From contig CP136534.1 of the NCBI GenBank assembly GCA_051016205.1, positions 6,200,001-6,264,000 on the forward strand: a stretch of DNA of 64,000 bases, written 5' to 3'. This DNA is from Acuticoccus sp051016205. GTDB taxonomy: Bacteria; Pseudomonadota; Alphaproteobacteria; Rhizobiales; Amorphaceae. The translations under genes and the position numbers were made by a program. Within the stretch, counting starts at the first letter, position 1, and each line of letters starts with the position of its first letter. Positions 17,192-26,975 of the stretch are shown here, in pieces. A model generated the notes under the pieces. The model was not told the origin of the DNA. It worked only from the letters and a program-made list of their open reading frames with translations, and ran no database searches.

Positions 17192-19483
17192 ATGCCTCAA
17201 AAACACCGCCGCAAGTTCCTGAACAATCTCAGCTTTGCAAAGAAGCTGATTGGTGCTTTTGGCGCGATCCTGGCGTTGTTGGCCGTCGTTGCCATCTCCA
17301 GCTTCGTCGGCGTCACCAATATGGGGTCGTTGTTCACCGACTATCGGTCAACCGCCAGGGTCAACCTTCTTCTGACAGAAGTCTGGGAAGACGTGCTTGA
17401 GGCGCGACTGGCGTCCTACAAGTTCCGCATCACACCACAGCCCGCTTTGGCGGAGGAGGTGGCTGAGAACGTTCGCGACCTCACCACCACCGCCCGTGAA
17501 GAGTTGAATGCGATCGTGAAAGACCCTCAACGCCAATCGGAAATCATCTCGGTCATCGACCTTGCGGAAACCTACGGCGGGCACTTCCAGGAAGCGGCAC
17601 GACTCTTGCGCGACAGCAAGGCCATGGTACCGGCCATGGATGCGCTTTCGGACCGCCTGGTTGAAGCCGCAGTGGAAACCGGCGCGTCGGAACATACAAG
17701 CAAAGCCGATGTTCTGATTGCAACGAAGGCGTTGGTGGTTGCAGTGGCGGCGGTCCAGGTGGCAATTCACGAAAACACTGACGAGTTTATGACCAGGGCC
17801 GTAGAGACAATCGCGGAGAAAGAGACGATCATCCGCGCAGTGGCACAGACCCATGCAGATCCCGCAGTGGCCGCCGCAGCGGCCTCCATCCTCAAGACCT
17901 TTGTCCCTTACAAGGAAGATTTTTTTACCTTTCGGGAGATGAGGATGCGGGTCAACGCCCTGTTCGAGCAAGAGCTGGACACCATCGGCCCAAAGATGAG
18001 CAATGCCGTCGAGGAGATCTCCGAAGCGATGATTGCGTACCAAAACACCATCGGACCTCAGTCCGTGACGCAGTTACGCCAGACGAAAATCATCACGATC
18101 GTGATTAATATATTTGCGCTTATCTTCGGACTCGTTGCCGCTGTCGTGCTTCAGAAAGCGACCCGCGCGCCCATCAACGCCCTCACCAATCGCCTGAACA
18201 GTCTGGCCGAAGGCCGCACCGACTTTGCCGTACGCAATGAAAATGGCCATGATGAAATCGGCGCCATGTGGGACTCTCTTGGCAAACTGCGCGAGGCGTC
18301 GGACGACGCCTACGCCCGTGCACAAATGATCGAGCAGATCCCCCAGCCCGTCGTGGTCGCCGACCCGTCGGATTTCTTCAAGATCATCTACGCCAATGCT
18401 TCGGCGACGGAGAGTTTCGCGTCACTGCGACCGCATCTTGAGTCGGATGGGATGAACGGCTTGATGGGCGCCTCCGCTCTTGACCTGCACCCAGAACTGG
18501 CACACTCCGCCTCGATCATGGAGAATGCCGATCAACTGCCCATCAAACTTCACCTGGACTTTGCGGGCCAAGAGGTGGCCAATGCCACAGCCTCTGCGCT
18601 GACAGACCGCGGCGGAAACTACACAGGCATGATGCTGAGCTGGGATATCATCACCGCGGAGATGAAAAGCACACAGAATGTCAACGCCAGCGTGAAGTCC
18701 ACCTCGCAGCAAATCAACGCCATCCGCAAGAAGATCGACGGCATTGCCGGCAGCGCCGTCACCACACAGAAAAAGCTCAGCCAGGGCGCCAACGCCGTAA
18801 CGGAGACCACCTCCAACGTTCAGATGGTGGCATCCGCCGCCGAAGAACTGTCCTCCTCCATCAGCGAAATCTCAGCCAATCTCGGCGCAACATCCCGCAA
18901 AGCCAAGGACGCTTCGCGCGAGACGAACGATGTGGCGAACCGCGCAAAGGACCTGTCAAAGGCAAGCGCGGAGATCGGCGCCGTGGTGGAGACCATTGCT
19001 GACATTGCCGACAAGACAAACCTCCTCGCCCTCAACGCCACCATCGAAGCGGCACGGGCGGGAGAGGCCGGCAAAGGCTTTGCCGTGGTGGCTTCGGAGG
19101 TAAAGAACCTTGCCAACCAGACCGCCCGCGCCACCAACGAGGTGCAAGATCAGACCGCTGCCACACAAAAGATGATCAAAGCCGTCACCGATGGCGCCAT
19201 GGCCCTTGCCGACGTCATTGAAGACATCAACGATGTTTTCGCCAGCATCGCCGCCGCTGCTGAAGAGCAACAAGCCGCCACCCGCGAAATATCCGAAAAC
19301 GCTCAACGAGCCGCCATGGGCGCTGAGACAGCCGCCACCACCATCACCGAAGTGGAGTCCCTTGCCACCGACAACCTCGACGCCGCAAAAGAGCTGAACG
19401 AGGCCGCCCAAAACCTCGATCGCTCCAACCAAGATCTATCCAAGCAGTCCGACGATTTTCTGAACATGAAGAAAGCCGCCTGA
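17192..19483 (+). CDS. methyl-accepting chemotaxis protein with HAMP and PAS-like region
   Basis: Membrane chemoreceptor of 763 residues. ATG 17192 is preferred over GTG 17159 because GAGAG precedes it. It has TM1 (LIGAFGAILALLAVVAISSF), an all-helical periplasmic domain of about 260 residues, TM2 (IVINIFALIFGLVAAVVL) and a HAMP domain (APINALTNRLNSLAEGRTDF). Next comes a PAS-like segment starting EQIPQPVVVADP and ending before a long coiled coil. The signalling hairpin is LLALNATIEAARAGEAGKGF, followed by VVASEVKNLANQTA. There is no C-terminal CheR-docking pentapeptide. No che genes lie nearby. It is divergent from the RTX gene; the 220 bp between them hold no other gene I can support. Confidence 0.94.
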   Translation: MPQKHRRKFLNNLSFAKKLIGAFGAILALLAVVAISSFVGVTNMGSLFTDYRSTARVNLLLTEVWEDVLEARLASYKFRITPQPALAEEVAENVRDLTTTAREELNAIVKDPQRQSEIISVIDLAETYGGHFQEAARLLRDSKAMVPAMDALSDRLVEAAVETGASEHTSKADVLIATKALVVAVAAVQVAIHENTDEFMTRAVETIAEKETIIRAVAQTHADPAVAAAAASILKTFVPYKEDFFTFREMRMRVNALFEQELDTIGPKMSNAVEEISEAMIAYQNTIGPQSVTQLRQTKIITIVINIFALIFGLVAAVVLQKATRAPINALTNRLNSLAEGRTDFAVRNENGHDEIGAMWDSLGKLREASDDAYARAQMIEQIPQPVVVADPSDFFKIIYANASATESFASLRPHLESDGMNGLMGASALDLHPELAHSASIMENADQLPIKLHLDFAGQEVANATASALTDRGGNYTGMMLSWDIITAEMKSTQNVNASVKSTSQQINAIRKKIDGIAGSAVTTQKKLSQGANAVTETTSNVQMVASAAEELSSSISEISANLGATSRKAKDASRETNDVANRAKDLSKASAEIGAVVETIADIADKTNLLALNATIEAARAGEAGKGFAVVASEVKNLANQTARATNEVQDQTAATQKMIKAVTDGAMALADVIEDINDVFASIAAAAEEQQAATREISENAQRAAMGAETAATTITEVESLATDNLDAAKELNEAAQNLDRSNQDLSKQSDDFLNMKKAA

Positions 19484-19679
19484 GCCACACCCCCACCCAA
19501 GTCGCGGGACGCGAATGTCCGAGGAGTCGCCCTCACGGCTCTTTGGAGAGACGAAGCCTACCATTGCGCGAAAGTCCACTGTTGTCGGCATCAACATCAT
19601 TGGCTGGAAAACGGGCTTGCGACCCGGTTCGGTGGCGCAGGGCGAGTTCAAGCACGTTTCGTGCGCGGCCCTACTCTTC

Positions 19680-19701
19680 GGCGGGAACGCTTGGTTCCGC
19701 C
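19680..19701. terminator. weak bidirectional stem-loop between convergent genes
   Basis: GGCGGGAAC-GCTT-GTTCCGCC-type hairpin (one bulged G) lies four bases beyond the amidohydrolase stop and within the convergent region with the chemoreceptor gene. It lacks a T-run on either strand. The remaining 19484-19679 holds nothing that I can support. Confidence 0.4.
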
Positions 19702-19705
19702 CGCG

Positions 19706-20767
19706 TCAGCCTGAAGGCGCAAACGCCGCCGCAACACTCGCTGCCCCGGCCGCCGCAGCAGCACCGACAGCCCCATTCATGACGCGCGTGCGCTCTTCCA
19801 CATCAATGTCGTAGAGCTTGGCGCAGTTGAGGCCCAACAACTTACGCTTCACATCAAGCGTCAATTCAGTGCCCGCTTCGTGGGCCGACTCTTCATCGAA
19901 ATCGAATGCCATGAAGCGCTCGATGATCCACTTGGGACTCGTAATGGCATAATCCGACCCAAAGATGAGACGGTCGGGACCAAGAAAAAACAACAGATCC
20001 ACCAACATACTCTGGAAGTACTTTGGACGGGCGTGGATGAAGGAGGGGATCAGTGCCAAACCGCCATAGACATTCGGTTCTTGGTTGGCAATCCAGCAAA
20101 AATCGTCAATGCGGGGCATACCGCAGTGATCGACGATGAAGTTGAGGTCGGGATAGCGCGTTGCAACATCGTCCACATCACGCACGTCGAAGGCATCCAT
20201 ATTCAATGGATGGATGGTGGGACCCTTGTGGACATGGATGTTTTTGATCCCAAGCTCCAAACATTTGTCAATGTAGGGATCAACGAATGGGTCTTTAAGG
20301 CTGTAACCTTTTGATGCCCCGCGCCATTCGGCCGTATAGAGTTTTACCCCTTTCAAGCCCCAGCGGTCATGATCGGCTTCCAGCTGAGCAAGGCCTTGGG
20401 GGCCGTCGCGCGGATCGCACCGTCCGTTGAGAATGACCTTGTCGGGCTGACGCTCCCACAACGCCGCACACTGCTCTGTGGTGTTGAAGCCGTCATTGTA
20501 GAATTCAAACAGGGAGGTGGGCAGCATCACGGCCATGTCGCAATAGCCCTCTTCAAACAGGTCTTTCTCGGCTTTTTCCACCCCGTAGTACTCAAAGTCG
20601 GCCCAAGACCACCGCTCAGCTTCAGGTGTCAGCCCGGTGTGGCCGTTCCAAAAGCTTTCAAGAAACGTAAGGCCGTAGCGATTGCGCCGGTTCTGCACGC
20701 GGCCATCCCAAAGATGAACGTGGCCGTCAATAACGAAGACGCAGTCCCCGTTCTCAGTCATGTACAT
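19706..20767 (-). CDS. amidohydrolase family 2 (amidohydro_2) protein
   Basis: Metal-dependent hydrolase or decarboxylase of 353 residues with a TIM-barrel fold. ATG (complement of 20765-20767) is chosen because GGGAGGG lies just upstream. Metal ligands are visible as DGHVHLWDG (HxH), NIHVHKGP, IVDHCGMP and FGSDYA. The family includes 2-pyrone-4,6-dicarboxylate lactonase, gamma-resorcylate and ACMS decarboxylases and related aromatic-acid enzymes; the exact reaction is not recognisable. It lies 145 bp downstream of the LacI gene on the same strand, so it is probably part of the LacI-controlled catabolic locus. Confidence 0.88.
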   Translation of the reverse strand: MYMTENGDCVFVIDGHVHLWDGRVQNRRNRYGLTFLESFWNGHTGLTPEAERWSWADFEYYGVEKAEKDLFEEGYCDMAVMLPTSLFEFYNDGFNTTEQCAALWERQPDKVILNGRCDPRDGPQGLAQLEADHDRWGLKGVKLYTAEWRGASKGYSLKDPFVDPYIDKCLELGIKNIHVHKGPTIHPLNMDAFDVRDVDDVATRYPDLNFIVDHCGMPRIDDFCWIANQEPNVYGGLALIPSFIHARPKYFQSMLVDLLFFLGPDRLIFGSDYAITSPKWIIERFMAFDFDEESAHEAGTELTLDVKRKLLGLNCAKLYDIDVEERTRVMNGAVGAAAAAGAASVAAAFAPSG

Positions 20768-20912
20768 GATGAACCCTCCCTGCCGACAAGGACATTGCCC
20801 GTTTTGTCGATGGGTTCTCATGGTCCACGACCGAAGGCGTATCATGCCGGGGCGCAAAGGGCCATCAGATCAAGGTTGCAGCTTTGCTGGTCCGCCCGCT
20901 CAGCAAGTTTCC

Positions 20913-21941
20913 CTACGCCTGCCGCGGCGGCGCCACACTGTCGCGCTCCACGAGCACCACAGGCAAGACCACATGGGTCTCCGGCACCTTGGGGGACCGC
21001 CCAAGGAGCGACAGGAGGATGCGCGCCGCCTCTTGCCCTGTCTGGAACTGCTTGATGCGAATGGTGGTAAGGCGCGGCTGAATGAGTTCAAGGGTCGGTG
21101 AATCATTGAAGCCGGTCACCGACACGTCGTGCGGCACGGCCAAGCCTGCCTCCCGCAGCCGCCCCACCGCCCCCAGTGCAAGGCGATCGTTGGCGCACAG
21201 GACGGCGGTGAACCCCGCGCCTGTGTCCAGCAGTTCGCCCATGCAGCGATGCCCTTCGTCCTCGTCAAATCGGGTCGAGAGCGCGACGGGGCAAGCCTCC
21301 TCCGTCAGCCCCAAAGTGTCGCGCATGGCAAGGAAGGCGTCGAGCCGCACGCTCCCGGTGGAAAGGGCGGCCGGCCCTGCGACATGCGCGATCCGGCGAT
21401 GGCCGTGGTCGAAAAGATGCTGCATCATCAGAGAGATGCCGGACCGCTCGTCATTGACGACAAAGGGCACATCAAGCCCCTCAATTCGCCTGTTGAGCGT
21501 CACCACAGGCACATCCTGATCCACAAGACGGGCAATGCTGCGGTCGCTGCGCAAAGGGGCAGCGTGAAGGATCCCGTCCACGCCCCGCTCGGTCAAAATG
21601 TCGACCAGGCGATTCTCGCGCTCCAAAAGATTGTCGGTGTTGACGATGATGGAGGCGTAACCCTCAGGCTCAAGAACGCTTTCAATCCCCCGCACGATGG
21701 GCGGAAACAGAACGTTGGTGATGTCGGGGATCACCACGCCGATGCTCATGGTGCGTTTGGTGCGCAGGCCTGAGGCAATCTGATTGCGCCGATACCCCAT
21801 GGTGTCGGCGGTTTTGCGGATCTGCTGCACCACGTCTTCGGTCAGGTTGATGCGCGAGTTTTGGTCCAGCGCACGCGACACGGTGGAGACGTGGTAGCCG
21901 GTGACCCTTGCGATATCTTTCAAGGTGACGCGCTTGGTCAT
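20913..21941 (-). CDS. LacI family transcriptional regulator
   Basis: Repressor-type regulator of 342 residues. ATG (complement of 21939-21941) has GGAAG five bases upstream; an in-frame GTG four codons earlier is less likely. The N-terminal HTH and hinge (VTLKDIARVTGYHVSTVSRAL ending in GYRRNQIASGLRTKRT) is followed by a periplasmic-binding-protein-like effector domain (IGVVIPDITNVLFPPIV, then DVSVTGFNDSPTLELIQPRL). The ligand is unknown. It is divergent from a hydroxyacid dehydrogenase and liv-type operon, and tandem LacI-type operators lie in the shared promoter region (22046-22069). Confidence 0.94.
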   Translation of the reverse strand: MTKRVTLKDIARVTGYHVSTVSRALDQNSRINLTEDVVQQIRKTADTMGYRRNQIASGLRTKRTMSIGVVIPDITNVLFPPIVRGIESVLEPEGYASIIVNTDNLLERENRLVDILTERGVDGILHAAPLRSDRSIARLVDQDVPVVTLNRRIEGLDVPFVVNDERSGISLMMQHLFDHGHRRIAHVAGPAALSTGSVRLDAFLAMRDTLGLTEEACPVALSTRFDEDEGHRCMGELLDTGAGFTAVLCANDRLALGAVGRLREAGLAVPHDVSVTGFNDSPTLELIQPRLTTIRIKQFQTGQEAARILLSLLGRSPKVPETHVVLPVVLVERDSVAPPRQA

Positions 21942-22045
21942 CGACTTCCGCACAATTGAGGTTGGCCCGAGGGGCCAGTGAGGGCGGCCCGAGGGGGCCA
22001 GACGGTTTTTCTATAATCCATGATTGACGGGTTGCAACAACCCCT

Positions 22046-22069
22046 GCTAACGTTTGCGCAAACGATTGC
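22046..22069. promoter_or_regulatory. tandem LacI-family operators in the divergent promoter
   Basis: GCTAACGTTTGC (22046-22057) and GCAAACGATTGC (22058-22069) abut each other. Each differs by one base from the palindrome GCAAACGTTTGC, the classic PurR/LacI-type core, and together they create a perfect 14-bp palindrome, CGTTTGCGCAAACG (22051-22064). The site is 105 bp upstream of the LacI start and about 170 bp upstream of the dehydrogenase start. An exact GCAAACGTTTGC occurs at 38320-38331. The remainder of 21942-22236 shows nothing else. Confidence 0.72.
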
Positions 22070-22236
22070 ACAGCGCCTTACACAACCAAATCGCGGTACG
22101 GGCGGGGTGCATGACACCAATTGATGTGCTGGCGGCGGGCGAAATGCATCCCCGCCAGCCGCCCATCGGGCAACGCGCGGACCGCCCTTCAGCCCCGCGC
22201 TGACCCCACCAAGGACGATCTATGGAGGACGACCCT

Positions 22237-23205
22237 ATGAGTGCGATGACCATCGGATGGATCGGGCTGGGGCGGATGGGCTATCCCATGGCGGAGCGCC
22301 TGGTGAAGGCCGGCCACCCCGTCAAAATCTGGAACCGCACCCGCGCGAAGGCCGAACCCCTTGCCGCAGCCGGCGCCACGCTGGTGGACGCGCCCGCAGA
22401 TCTTGCCGACTGCGATGTGTTGTTCACCATGGTCTCCACAGGCGCCGACGTGGAGACGGTTTACTTCGGCAGCAACGGTGTCCTCACGGGAAGCGGCACG
22501 CCGAAGATCTTTGTGGACTGCTCGTCCATCGGTGTGGATCAGTCCGCCGCCATCCGCGAGAAGTTGGCCGAGAGGGGGGCCGAGCTTGTGGCCGCCCCCG
22601 TCAGCGGCAACGGCAAGTGCGTGAAGGCGGGCAAACTTTCCTCCGTCGCCTCAGGCCCGCGCGCGGCGTACGACAAGGTGCGCGACCTCATTGCCGTTTA
22701 TGCACCCATGGGCGTGTCTTACGTGGGCGAAGGCGAACTCGCCCGATTCTGCAAGATCGCGCACAACGTTCTTCTCGGCGTCGTGATCCAGAACCTTGCT
22801 GAGATCACCATTCTTGCACAAAAGGCCGGTGTGCCGCGCACAGCGTTTCTGGAATTTATCAACAACTCCGTGATGGGCTCCATCTTCACCCGCTACAAGA
22901 CCAACGCATTGGTGAATCTGGACTGGACGACCACCTTCACCCCCGCCCTTCTGCGCAAAGACCTTGACCTTGGTCTTGCAGCGGGGACGGATGTCGGGGT
23001 GCCGATGCCTGTCACCGCAGCGACACGCGAAGCCTTGCAAGCCCACTTCGGCGCCGCGCACCTCCAGGACGACCCCGAGGCCTACCTTCAGATGGACTTT
23101 GCGGCCCTTCTTGAGACCGTTGCCATAGGGGCCGGCATCACCCTTGAAAGCGAAAACAACCCCGTGCCTACGGGCCTTGAAGTCATGGCGGAGGCGGCTG
23201 AGTAA
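22237..23205 (+). CDS. NAD(P)-dependent beta-hydroxyacid dehydrogenase (3-hydroxyisobutyrate dehydrogenase family)
   Basis: Dehydrogenase of 322 residues. ATG 22237 has GGAGG eight bases upstream (22224-22228); ATG 22222 is an alternative start. The Rossmann motif IGWIGLGRMGYPMAERLVKA and WNRTRAKAEPL opens the protein. DCSSIGVDQS corresponds to the substrate-binding DxST region, APVSGNGKCVKAGKL to the usual DAPVSGG segment, and the catalytic lysine sits in RFCKIAHN. Family members oxidise 3-hydroxyisobutyrate, tartronate semialdehyde or similar acids. First gene of a rightward cluster with a branched-chain-type ABC transporter, so its substrate may be what that system imports or a breakdown product. 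Confidence 0.9.
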   Translation: MSAMTIGWIGLGRMGYPMAERLVKAGHPVKIWNRTRAKAEPLAAAGATLVDAPADLADCDVLFTMVSTGADVETVYFGSNGVLTGSGTPKIFVDCSSIGVDQSAAIREKLAERGAELVAAPVSGNGKCVKAGKLSSVASGPRAAYDKVRDLIAVYAPMGVSYVGEGELARFCKIAHNVLLGVVIQNLAEITILAQKAGVPRTAFLEFINNSVMGSIFTRYKTNALVNLDWTTTFTPALLRKDLDLGLAAGTDVGVPMPVTAATREALQAHFGAAHLQDDPEAYLQMDFAALLETVAIGAGITLESENNPVPTGLEVMAEAAE

Positions 23206-23285
23206 ACCGTGCCACTCACACTCCGGCGCAGCACACAACAACATCAGCCGCCGGATCGAACCACTTGTCTAGGGAGACAAAAACG

Positions 23286-24563
23286 ATGACCTTTAAGACT
23301 CTCCTTGCCTCCGTCGCTGCGGGCGCGCTCCTTGCTGCACAGCCCGCTGCCGCTGAGGACATCAAGATCGGCGCGTCTTTGCCGCTTACAGGCAACTTCT
23401 CCATCGCAGGCCAAAAGCACCAGCAAGGATACGAGCTGTGCGTCAACCTGCTGAACGAGAAGGGCGGCGTGTTGGACCGGCCGATTGACCTCATCATGTC
23501 GGACAACCGGTCGGACCCGGCCACGGCCATCAACCAGTACGAACGTTTCATCAACGTGGATGATGTGGACGCGGTGTTTGGCACGTTCTCGTCCCGCCTC
23601 ACGTTCCCGGTTGCGAACATCCTGGCAAAAAACAATTACGTTCACCCCATTCCCGCCGGTGGTGCGCTCAGAATTTACTCCCAAGGCCACAAGAATCTCT
23701 TCTATTTCCAGCCCAACGCGGCCGAATATGTGGGCGAGACGCTGCTCGGCGTCATCCGCGATCTGGTGGATGAGGGCGATGCGCCCAAGACCGCCGCGGT
23801 CATCTCCGCGGATGACTTCTTTGCCAACGCCATCGAGGCCGGACTTTTGGGCGGCACCGTGAAGAACCCCGCAGACGGCTCAACCGTCGCCGACCTTGCA
23901 CCCGGATACTTGAGCGATGCCGGCATTGAGGTGGTCTTTACCGAAAAGTGGCCCGAGGAAGGATTCAATGACTGGTTGAATCTTGCCAACTCGGTCAAGC
24001 AGTCGGGGGCGGAGTTGATTGTCGGCCTCACCGCGTCTGCGGAAGAAGCCGTCCAGCTCACCCGCGCCTTCAAGACCGTCCGTGCCGATCCCAAGATGCT
24101 CTACCTCAGCCAAGGCACGCAGGCCGAATACGCTGAAGGCACGGGCGAGGCCGGCAACAACACGCTGGTCCACACCTCCTGGCATCCAGATGCACCGTTC
24201 CAATCAACCCTTGGCGGCGAAACCTTCACCAACCAAGACTTTGTGGAGGCCTTTTCCGCTGCCTACGGCACCCCGCCCGATGAAGACAGCGCCATTCCCT
24301 TCGCGCTCTGCCAGGCCATTACCCAAGGGATGATCGGTGCCGACACGACGGACAATCAGGCGGTGGGCGCGTGGCTGTCAGCACGCACCAATGATGACCC
24401 CGTCCATACCATCTTGGGCCGGTTTGCCTGGGACGATGTGGGCCTTCCGGTCGACAAGCCGTTCCTCATGACCCAGTGGAAGGATGGCGAACTCACCTTC
24501 GTCTACCCCACCGACGCCTTTGAGGGCGTGTCGGACATGAATTACCCCAAAGGCGGCTTCTAA
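23286..24563 (+). CDS. LivK-like branched-chain amino acid-type ABC substrate-binding protein
   Basis: Periplasmic binding protein of 425 residues, ATG 23286 after AGGGAGA. The signal peptide (LLASVAAGALLAAQPAAAED) leads into a Peripla_BP_6 domain: IKIGASLPLTGNFSIAG, AINQYERFINVDDVDAVFG and AFKTVRADPKMLYLSQGTQ. These proteins bind amino acids, amides, urea or aromatic acids. Because the genes around it are an amidohydrolase, a hydroxyacid dehydrogenase and a GST-like protein, an aromatic or other organic acid is as plausible as an amino acid. 68 bp separate it from the ATPase gene. Confidence 0.92.
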   Translation: MTFKTLLASVAAGALLAAQPAAAEDIKIGASLPLTGNFSIAGQKHQQGYELCVNLLNEKGGVLDRPIDLIMSDNRSDPATAINQYERFINVDDVDAVFGTFSSRLTFPVANILAKNNYVHPIPAGGALRIYSQGHKNLFYFQPNAAEYVGETLLGVIRDLVDEGDAPKTAAVISADDFFANAIEAGLLGGTVKNPADGSTVADLAPGYLSDAGIEVVFTEKWPEEGFNDWLNLANSVKQSGAELIVGLTASAEEAVQLTRAFKTVRADPKMLYLSQGTQAEYAEGTGEAGNNTLVHTSWHPDAPFQSTLGGETFTNQDFVEAFSAAYGTPPDEDSAIPFALCQAITQGMIGADTTDNQAVGAWLSARTNDDPVHTILGRFAWDDVGLPVDKPFLMTQWKDGELTFVYPTDAFEGVSDMNYPKGGF

Positions 24564-24631
24564 AGCCTCTCACGTTTCACCGGCCGGGCCCGCCGGGCCT
24601 GGCTCCAGCGGGTCACAGCGAGGGCGGCACG

Positions 24632-25375
24632 ATGCTCACCGTCAAGAATCTCTGCAAGTATTTCGGCGGTATCAAAGCGGTGGATGCGTGTTCGTTCACC
24701 GTCGAGACCGGCTCCATTACAGGCTTGATCGGCCCCAATGGGGCCGGAAAAACCACCGCCTTCAACTGCATCAGCCGCACCATGGTGCCAACGGCCGGCG
24801 AGGTGTGGCTGGATGGGGAGCGCATCGATCAGCTGCGCCCCCACAAGATCACGGCGAAGGGCTTGTCGCGCACCTTCCAAATCTCCCGCAATCTTGCCGA
24901 TATGACGGTGCTGGAGAACATCATTTGCCAGTCGAAGGTCAGTGGTTGGCGCGATTTGATGAAACCCGCCACCTCTCCTGAGGAGATCGACAAGGCGCTC
25001 GGCATCCTGGAGTTTCTCGGGATCACGCGGCTTGCCCATGAAGACGGGCACAACCTGTCTTACGGCCAAAAGAAGTTGATGGACTTTGCCGCGCTCTTGA
25101 TGAGCGACCCCAAGATCATCTTGCTTGATGAACCTGCCGGCGGGGTCAATCCCTCACTGTTGGAAGACATCATCGGCCATATCCGCAAGCTCAACGAGAC
25201 AGGCCTCACCGTCCTCATCGTGGAGCACAATATGGATGTCATCATGCGCCTCTCCCACCGGGTGGTGGTGATGGCACAGGGCCAGGTCATTGCCGACGGC
25301 ACGCCCGATAAGGTTCGTCAGGATCCTGCCGTGCTCGACGCGTATCTCGGTGGCGTTCTGGAGGACGCGGCATGA
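24632..25375 (+). CDS. LivG-like ABC transporter ATP-binding protein
   Basis: ATPase of 247 residues from ATG 24632. Walker A GPNGAGKTTAFNCIS, a LivG-type signature in which the usual LSGGQ reads LSYGQKKLMDFAALL, Walker B IILLDEPAGGVNP and the H-loop in VLIVEHNMDVIM are all clear. The LSYGQ variant is common in LivG. The gene follows the binding protein and overlaps the second ATPase gene by four bases (ATGA). Together with the next three genes it completes a Liv-type importer. Confidence 0.93.
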   Translation: MLTVKNLCKYFGGIKAVDACSFTVETGSITGLIGPNGAGKTTAFNCISRTMVPTAGEVWLDGERIDQLRPHKITAKGLSRTFQISRNLADMTVLENIICQSKVSGWRDLMKPATSPEEIDKALGILEFLGITRLAHEDGHNLSYGQKKLMDFAALLMSDPKIILLDEPAGGVNPSLLEDIIGHIRKLNETGLTVLIVEHNMDVIMRLSHRVVVMAQGQVIADGTPDKVRQDPAVLDAYLGGVLEDAA

Positions 25376-26100
25376 CCGATCTCCTGACAGTCAAAGACAT
25401 CACAGCCGGCTACGGCGACGGCCCTGCCATCCTCGATGGCGCCCACCTCACCGTCGAGCCGGGCAAAGTGCACTGCATTATCGGGCCGAACGGCGCCGGC
25501 AAATCGACGCTCCTCAAAGCCATCTGCGGCATGCTGAAGATCCGCAAAGGCGAGGTCACCTTCAAAGGGGAGCGGCTGAACGGCTTGCGCCCTGACCAAA
25601 TCATGCGCAAGGGCATTGCGTTCGTCCCGCAAGAACGTGCCCTTTTTCCAAAGATGACGGTGCGCGAAAACTTGCGCATGGGCGGTTTCACCATGACCGA
25701 CCATGGCGAATTGGAGAAGCGGATCGATTCCGTGATGGAGCGTTTCCCCATTCTCAAGGAGCGTGCGAGCCAGCGGGCCGGAACCATGTCCGGCGGCCAG
25801 CAGCAGACCCTTGCTATGGCCCGCACCATGATCCTTCGACCCGACATCGTCATGCTGGACGAGCCGTCCCTCGGGCTGGCACCCAAAATCGTCCAAGAAA
25901 TGTTCGACATCATCAAGATCATGTCCGACGACGGCCTCACCGTTCTTCTTGTGGAGCAGAACGCTTTGATGGGTCTCAAGAACGCTGACTGGGGCGTTGT
26001 TCTTGACCTTGGACGAACGCTCTTTGAAGGCCCGTCAGCGGAGATCCTTGCCGACCCCCGTATCCAAGAACTCTATCTCGGCGGAAAGAAAGCGGCATGA
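25372..26100 (+). CDS. LivF-like ABC transporter ATP-binding protein
   Basis: Second ATPase, 242 residues, starting inside the stop of the first. Walker A GPNGAGKSTLLKAICGM, signature MSGGQQQTLAMARTM, Walker B IVMLDEPSLGLAP and the histidine-free H-loop region VLLVEQNALMGLK, in which Gln replaces His as in typical LivF proteins, support the assignment. Its stop overlaps the LivH-like start (ATGA), showing tight coupling. Confidence 0.93.
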   Translation: MTDLLTVKDITAGYGDGPAILDGAHLTVEPGKVHCIIGPNGAGKSTLLKAICGMLKIRKGEVTFKGERLNGLRPDQIMRKGIAFVPQERALFPKMTVRENLRMGGFTMTDHGELEKRIDSVMERFPILKERASQRAGTMSGGQQQTLAMARTMILRPDIVMLDEPSLGLAPKIVQEMFDIIKIMSDDGLTVLLVEQNALMGLKNADWGVVLDLGRTLFEGPSAEILADPRIQELYLGGKKAA

Positions 26101-26975
26101 GCAACACCATTCAAATCGCTATTCTGGGCCTCTCGCTGGGTGGTGTGTTCGCCCTGATGGGCTCCGGCCTCAGCCTCGTCTTTGGCGTGATGCGCATCGT
26201 CAATCTCGCCCATCCTGCGCTCATCATCGGCGGCGCGTACGTTGCCTACTGGGCGTTCCGCCTTTACGGCATCGACCCTTTGGTGATGCTCCCTGTTGCC
26301 GCCGTCATCCTGGCCGTCACGGGCATCATTTTGTACAAGGTCGTCTTTGAGAAAGACGCCAAGGCTGCCACCTATTCTGAAATGACCGTGCTCTTGACCT
26401 TCGCCATGGCAATGGTGGTGGAGGGAGCGCTGGGCACAGCCTTCACGAACACACAGCGCGTCACCTCGCCTGAATATGCGACCGACGCCATCTTCATCGG
26501 CAACGTCTTCATCCCCACGGGGCAGCTCTACGCAGGCTTGGTGTCCTTGGCCATCATCTCCGCGCTGGCGCTGTTCTTGAAGTATTCGCGCTTCGGCTAT
26601 GCCATCCGCGCGACCACACAAAACCGCGATGCGGCGTCGCTGCTGGGCGTCAACGTCAACTACGTGTCGCTGGTGAGCTTTGCCATTGGCCTCGGCCTCG
26701 CAGGGGCGGCCGGCGCTCTGGTCTCGTTCGTGTTTTCCTTCTTCCCGGCAAAGCATTGGGAGTGGATTGCGATCCTCATGTCCTTGGTCGTCCTTGGTGG
26801 CATGGGGTCGATCCTCGGCACGGTGGTTGCCTCCTTCTTGCTGTCGCTGATCGCCGCTTTCGTCGGTGCTTACTTGGGGGCCACCTGGTCCACGCTGACC
26901 TTCTTTGTCGCGCTCTTCGTCATTTTGTTGGTGCGCCCGCAAGGTCTGTTCGGCGAAAAACCGGAGCTTGCCTGA
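26097..26975 (+). CDS. LivH-like ABC transporter permease
   Basis: Inner-membrane permease of 292 residues with about eight helices. Typical LivH motifs are LSLGGVFALMGSGLSLVFGV, MRIVNLAHPALIIGGAYVAY, the RATTQNRDAASLLGVN cytoplasmic loop and GGMGSILGTVVAS. The start overlaps the upstream ATPase stop and the stop overlaps the LivM-like start (TGATG). Confidence 0.93.
   Translation: MSNTIQIAILGLSLGGVFALMGSGLSLVFGVMRIVNLAHPALIIGGAYVAYWAFRLYGIDPLVMLPVAAVILAVTGIILYKVVFEKDAKAATYSEMTVLLTFAMAMVVEGALGTAFTNTQRVTSPEYATDAIFIGNVFIPTGQLYAGLVSLAIISALALFLKYSRFGYAIRATTQNRDAASLLGVNVNYVSLVSFAIGLGLAGAAGALVSFVFSFFPAKHWEWIAILMSLVVLGGMGSILGTVVASFLLSLIAAFVGAYLGATWSTLTFFVALFVILLVRPQGLFGEKPELA

Noticed and set aside
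19515..19814. 99-residue plus-strand open frame in the convergent region
   Set aside because: No ribosome-binding site before its ATG, and the last third is antisense to the amidohydrolase gene with low-complexity Ala; no family recognised.
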